Below are positions 61,551-64,000 of a DNA stretch of 64,000 nt, one piece after another. The stretch comes from Planctomycetes bacterium B3_Pla (GTDB taxonomy: Bacteria; Planctomycetota; Phycisphaerae; Sedimentisphaerales; Anaerobacaceae). The stretch spans positions 310,001 through 374,000 of the forward strand of contig NJBM01000003.1 of NCBI GenBank assembly GCA_005223045.1. The letters are read 5' to 3'. A program made the translations under genes and the position numbers. Under the pieces are notes generated by a model that was not told the origin of the DNA, did not search any database, and worked only from the letters and a program-made list of their open reading frames with translations. How positions within the stretch are numbered: the stretch's first letter is position 1; every line of letters begins with the position of its first letter.

Positions 61551-63329
61551 ATGAGTGAAGCCAAAGAAGGTAGAGTAGTCAAAGTCGCCGGCCCTGTTGT
61601 CGTTGCCGAAGGTATGGCCGGGGCGCGAATGTATGACGTCGTTCGCGTGGGCGAATTGAACATCATCGGCGAGATCGTGGAGCTGCACGGCGACATGGCC
61701 TCGATCCAGGTTTACGAAGAGACCACCGGGATAGGCCCTGGCGAGCCGGTGGTTGATACCGAGACTCCCTTGAGCGTGGAGCTGGGACCCGGTCTGATCG
61801 AGAGCATTTATGACGGCATTCAAAGGCCGCTGGACGCACTTGTGGACCTCGAAGGTGAGTTCATGAGCAGGGGCAGCGCCCTGCCCGGCCTGGACAGAAA
61901 GAAGAAGTGGCACTTCGAGCCGACAGTAACCGATGGGACAAAGGTCGGCCCCGGCGATATTGTCGGCCAGGTGAAAGAGACCACCCTCGTCAACCACAAG
62001 ATAATGGTGCCGATGGGAGTACAAGGGACAGTACAGGCAATACGTAAGGGCGATTACACCGTCGTTGAAACCGTCGGAGTCGTCGTCGGAGACGATAGAA
62101 CCCGAACAGAGTTGAAACTGATGCAGGAATGGCCCGTCCGGAACGCCAGACAAACGAACAGGCGGCTTGCGCCGAACAGAGTCCTTGTTACCGGCCAGCG
62201 GGTCATCGACACGTTCTTTCCAATCACCAAGGGCGGGACGGCCTGCGTGCCCGGACCGTTCGGAACGGGCAAGACCGTCGTACAGCACCAGTTGGCCAAG
62301 TGGGTCGATGCGGACATAGTCGTTTACGTCGGTTGCGGCGAACGCGGAAATGAAATGACCGATGTCTTGACCGAGTTCCCGGAGTTAAAAGACCCGCGGT
62401 CCGGCGAGCCGCTGATGCGACGCTCGGTGCTGATTGCGAACACGTCGAACATGCCGGTGGCCGCCAGAGAAGCTTCGGTTTATACGGGCATTACCTTAGC
62501 TGAATATTTCCGCGACATGGGTTATACCGTCGCCCTGATGGCGGACAGCACGAGTCGATGGGCCGAGGCGATGCGTGAGATATCCACCAGGCTGGAAGAA
62601 ATGCCCGCCGAGGAAGGCTACCCGGCGTATCTGGCCGCCCGAATTGCGGCGTTTTATGAAAGAGCCGGCAGAGTTCAATGCTGCGGCAGCCCCGAGCGCG
62701 AGGGAGCCCTCTCGATCATCGGCGCGGTAAGCCCGCCCGGTGGCGATCTGTCCGACTCGGTCGTCCAGGCAACCCTGCACGTGGTCAAGGTCTTCTGGTC
62801 GCTCAAGGGTGAGCTTGCCTACCAAAGGCACTTTCCCGCGATCGACTGGTTGACTTCATACAGCTTTTATAAGCAATATCTCAGAGAGTGCTTCGACGAC
62901 AAAGACCAGGGCCAGGAAATGGAGCAGATGACCGTCGAAGCGATGGGGCTGTTGGAGAAGGAGGCCGAACTGCTTGAGATCGTTAGGCTTGTGGGCGCCG
63001 AAGCTCTCTCGCCTCAGGACAGATTGGCGCTCGAGACGGCCAGGTCGATCCGCGAGGACTTCCTGCACCAGAACGCCTTCCACCAAATCGACACGTACAG
63101 CTCGATGGACAAGCAGTATGAAATGCTGAAAGTGGTCCTGCACTTCCACAAGCAGGCCCTGGCGGCAATTGGCGCCGGTGTAGAAACGTCGGAAATCTTC
63201 AAGCTCGCCGTCCGCGAGGAAATCGCGAGAGCAAAATATATCCCGCAGGACGAGATAGCACAAGTCGCCCAAGTGCGAGAAACAATCGACAAGCAGATGA
63301 AACAATTACAACCCTCGGCTACTGCTTGA
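61551..63329 (+). CDS. atpA: V/A-type ATPase catalytic subunit A
   Basis: 592 residues from ATG 61,551. The beta-barrel domain begins [16 protein letters not shown]. The characteristic non-homologous insert covers about 110-190, the P-loop is GPFGTGKT (235-242) and the later segments are [11 protein letters not shown] and [13 protein letters not shown]. It hydrolyses or makes ATP. Thr replaces the Ser or Ala usually seen before the P-loop glycine-lysine. Length and order fit the archaeal-type enzyme. Confidence 0.98.
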   Translation: MSEAKEGRVVKVAGPVVVAEGMAGARMYDVVRVGELNIIGEIVELHGDMASIQVYEETTGIGPGEPVVDTETPLSVELGPGLIESIYDGIQRPLDALVDLEGEFMSRGSALPGLDRKKKWHFEPTVTDGTKVGPGDIVGQVKETTLVNHKIMVPMGVQGTVQAIRKGDYTVVETVGVVVGDDRTRTELKLMQEWPVRNARQTNRRLAPNRVLVTGQRVIDTFFPITKGGTACVPGPFGTGKTVVQHQLAKWVDADIVVYVGCGERGNEMTDVLTEFPELKDPRSGEPLMRRSVLIANTSNMPVAAREASVYTGITLAEYFRDMGYTVALMADSTSRWAEAMREISTRLEEMPAEEGYPAYLAARIAAFYERAGRVQCCGSPEREGALSIIGAVSPPGGDLSDSVVQATLHVVKVFWSLKGELAYQRHFPAIDWLTSYSFYKQYLRECFDDKDQGQEMEQMTVEAMGLLEKEAELLEIVRLVGAEALSPQDRLALETARSIREDFLHQNAFHQIDTYSSMDKQYEMLKVVLHFHKQALAAIGAGVETSEIFKLAVREEIARAKYIPQDEIAQVAQVRETIDKQMKQLQPSATA

Positions 63330-63384
63330 ATCGCAAAGCGACATACCAGATGCGCTTCAGGAGATACAAAAACAGGAGCATGAA

Positions 63385-64000
63385 ATGCCAGCTATAAAAG
63401 AGTATCAGACAGTCACGGACATCTCCGGCCCGCTAATGATGGTCGAAATGGTCGATGAAGCCAAGTACGGGCACATTGTCGATATCGAACTCGGCGACGG
63501 CTCGATCCGCCACGGCCAGATTCTCCAGGTCGAAAACGACAAAGTCCTCGTCCAGGTCTTCGAGGGCACGCGGGGCATCGACGTCAGCCGCAGCACCGTT
63601 CGTTTCCTGGCCAAGCCTCTGGAGCTGGCCGTCTCGCCCGACATCCTCGGCCGGGTTTTCAACGGCCTCGGCGAGCCGAAAGACAACGGCCCCGCCATCA
63701 TCCCCGAGAAACGCCTGGACATTAACAGCAAGCCGATCAACCCCTATGCTCGCAACTACCCGAACGAATTCATCCAGACCGGCATCTCGAGCATCGACGG
63801 CCTGAATCCGCTTGTGCGAGGCCAGAAGCTGCCCGTGTTCTCAGGCTCCGGCCTGCCGCACGACCAGATAACCGCTCAAATTGCCCGCCAGGCGACGGTG
63901 CTCGGAAAAGGCGAAGATTTCGCCGTAGTCTTCGCCGCGATGGGAATCACCTTCGAGGCGGCACAATTCTTCATCGACGACCTGCACAACACAGGCGCCA
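63385..64000 (+). CDS. atpB: V/A-type ATPase regulatory subunit B (3' end missing)
   Basis: About 205 N-terminal residues are visible before the right edge; full-length B is about 430-470. The start ATG at 63,385 has AGGAG 6 nt upstream. The opening [18 protein letters not shown] and [15 protein letters not shown] segment (here [13 protein letters not shown]), then [19 protein letters not shown], identify subunit B; the degenerate P-loop SGSGLPH is characteristic. Subunit D is expected downstream outside the window. Confidence 0.96.
   Translation, partial: MPAIKEYQTVTDISGPLMMVEMVDEAKYGHIVDIELGDGSIRHGQILQVENDKVLVQVFEGTRGIDVSRSTVRFLAKPLELAVSPDILGRVFNGLGEPKDNGPAIIPEKRLDINSKPINPYARNYPNEFIQTGISSIDGLNPLVRGQKLPVFSGSGLPHDQITAQIARQATVLGKGEDFAVVFAAMGITFEAAQFFIDDLHNTGA

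Noticed and set aside
61506..62288. 260-codon minus-strand frame opposite ATPase subunit A
   Set aside because: Subunit A on the plus strand is unmistakable, with P-loop and insert; the antisense frame has no features of its own.

Overview
The window reads as one contiguous stretch of bacterial chromosome, most likely from a member of the Planctomycetota, class Phycisphaerae (Sedimentisphaerales-like). The evidence is a type II pseudopilin-like protein with an H-X9-D tail motif, secreted proteins ending in a VDDFESY-type domain, a DUF1680/GH127 enzyme beside a parallel beta-helix protein, an exosortase-linked exopolysaccharide locus, and an archaeal-type V-ATPase operon. No rRNA, CRISPR array, transposase or phage gene was seen; one tRNA (Leu, anticodon UAG) is present. 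The taxonomic assignment is inference from gene content.

Bases 1-37,100 are one exopolysaccharide (EPS) and protein-sorting locus, with every gene on the minus strand. Read in transcription order from a near-consensus sigma-70 promoter at 37,217-37,245, it holds an EpsI-domain protein, polysaccharide pyruvyl transferase, hexapeptide acyltransferase, B12-binding radical SAM protein, Wzy-like polymerase/ligase, three GNAT/FemAB-like transferases, a GT2 transferase, methyltransferase, a secreted alpha-barrel-like protein with an InlB-type repeat, a GT4 transferase, an uncharacterised toroid-like protein, a WecG/TagA/CpsF transferase, UDP-GlcNAc 2-epimerase, a second hexapeptide acyltransferase, an acyl carrier protein, AsnB-type amidotransferase, AMP-forming ligase, NadE-like protein and an SGNH-like protein. 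These are followed by an exosortase fused to a nucleotidyltransferase-like/left-handed beta-helix module, a Wzz/BY-kinase, a priming sugar transferase also fused to a left-handed beta-helix module, a giant TPR protein and a small LuxR-type regulator. Beyond the regulator lie two exported proteins, the second running off the left edge, that look like candidate exosortase substrates. The genes together describe synthesis, decoration (pyruvyl, acyl, amide, acetyl), polymerisation and chain-length control of a surface polymer, plus C-terminal sorting of secreted proteins. No flippase (Wzx) and no outer-membrane exporter (Wza) is visible.

Bases 37,600-46,000 are mostly housekeeping: xseA-xseB, tRNA-Leu, an exported MTA/SAH nucleosidase coupled to an AzgA-like purine permease, NADP-type glutamate dehydrogenase, a small unknown protein, a coiled-coil LuxR-type regulator and an FHA-GAF protein.

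Bases 46,000-55,200 are secreted or surface functions: a multi-domain exported protein, a lipoprotein, a pseudopilin-like protein, a GH127-like hydrolase and a parallel beta-helix protein. Several small palindromic and dispersed repeats lie between them.

Bases 55,500-64,000 carry malate dehydrogenase followed by a V/A-type ATPase operon in the order H-I-K-E-C-F-A-B, with B cut by the right edge. The K subunit retains the residues known to bind Na+ in the Enterococcus hirae enzyme. The intergenic spacers of this operon and of xseA-xseB contain unusual short-period repeats.
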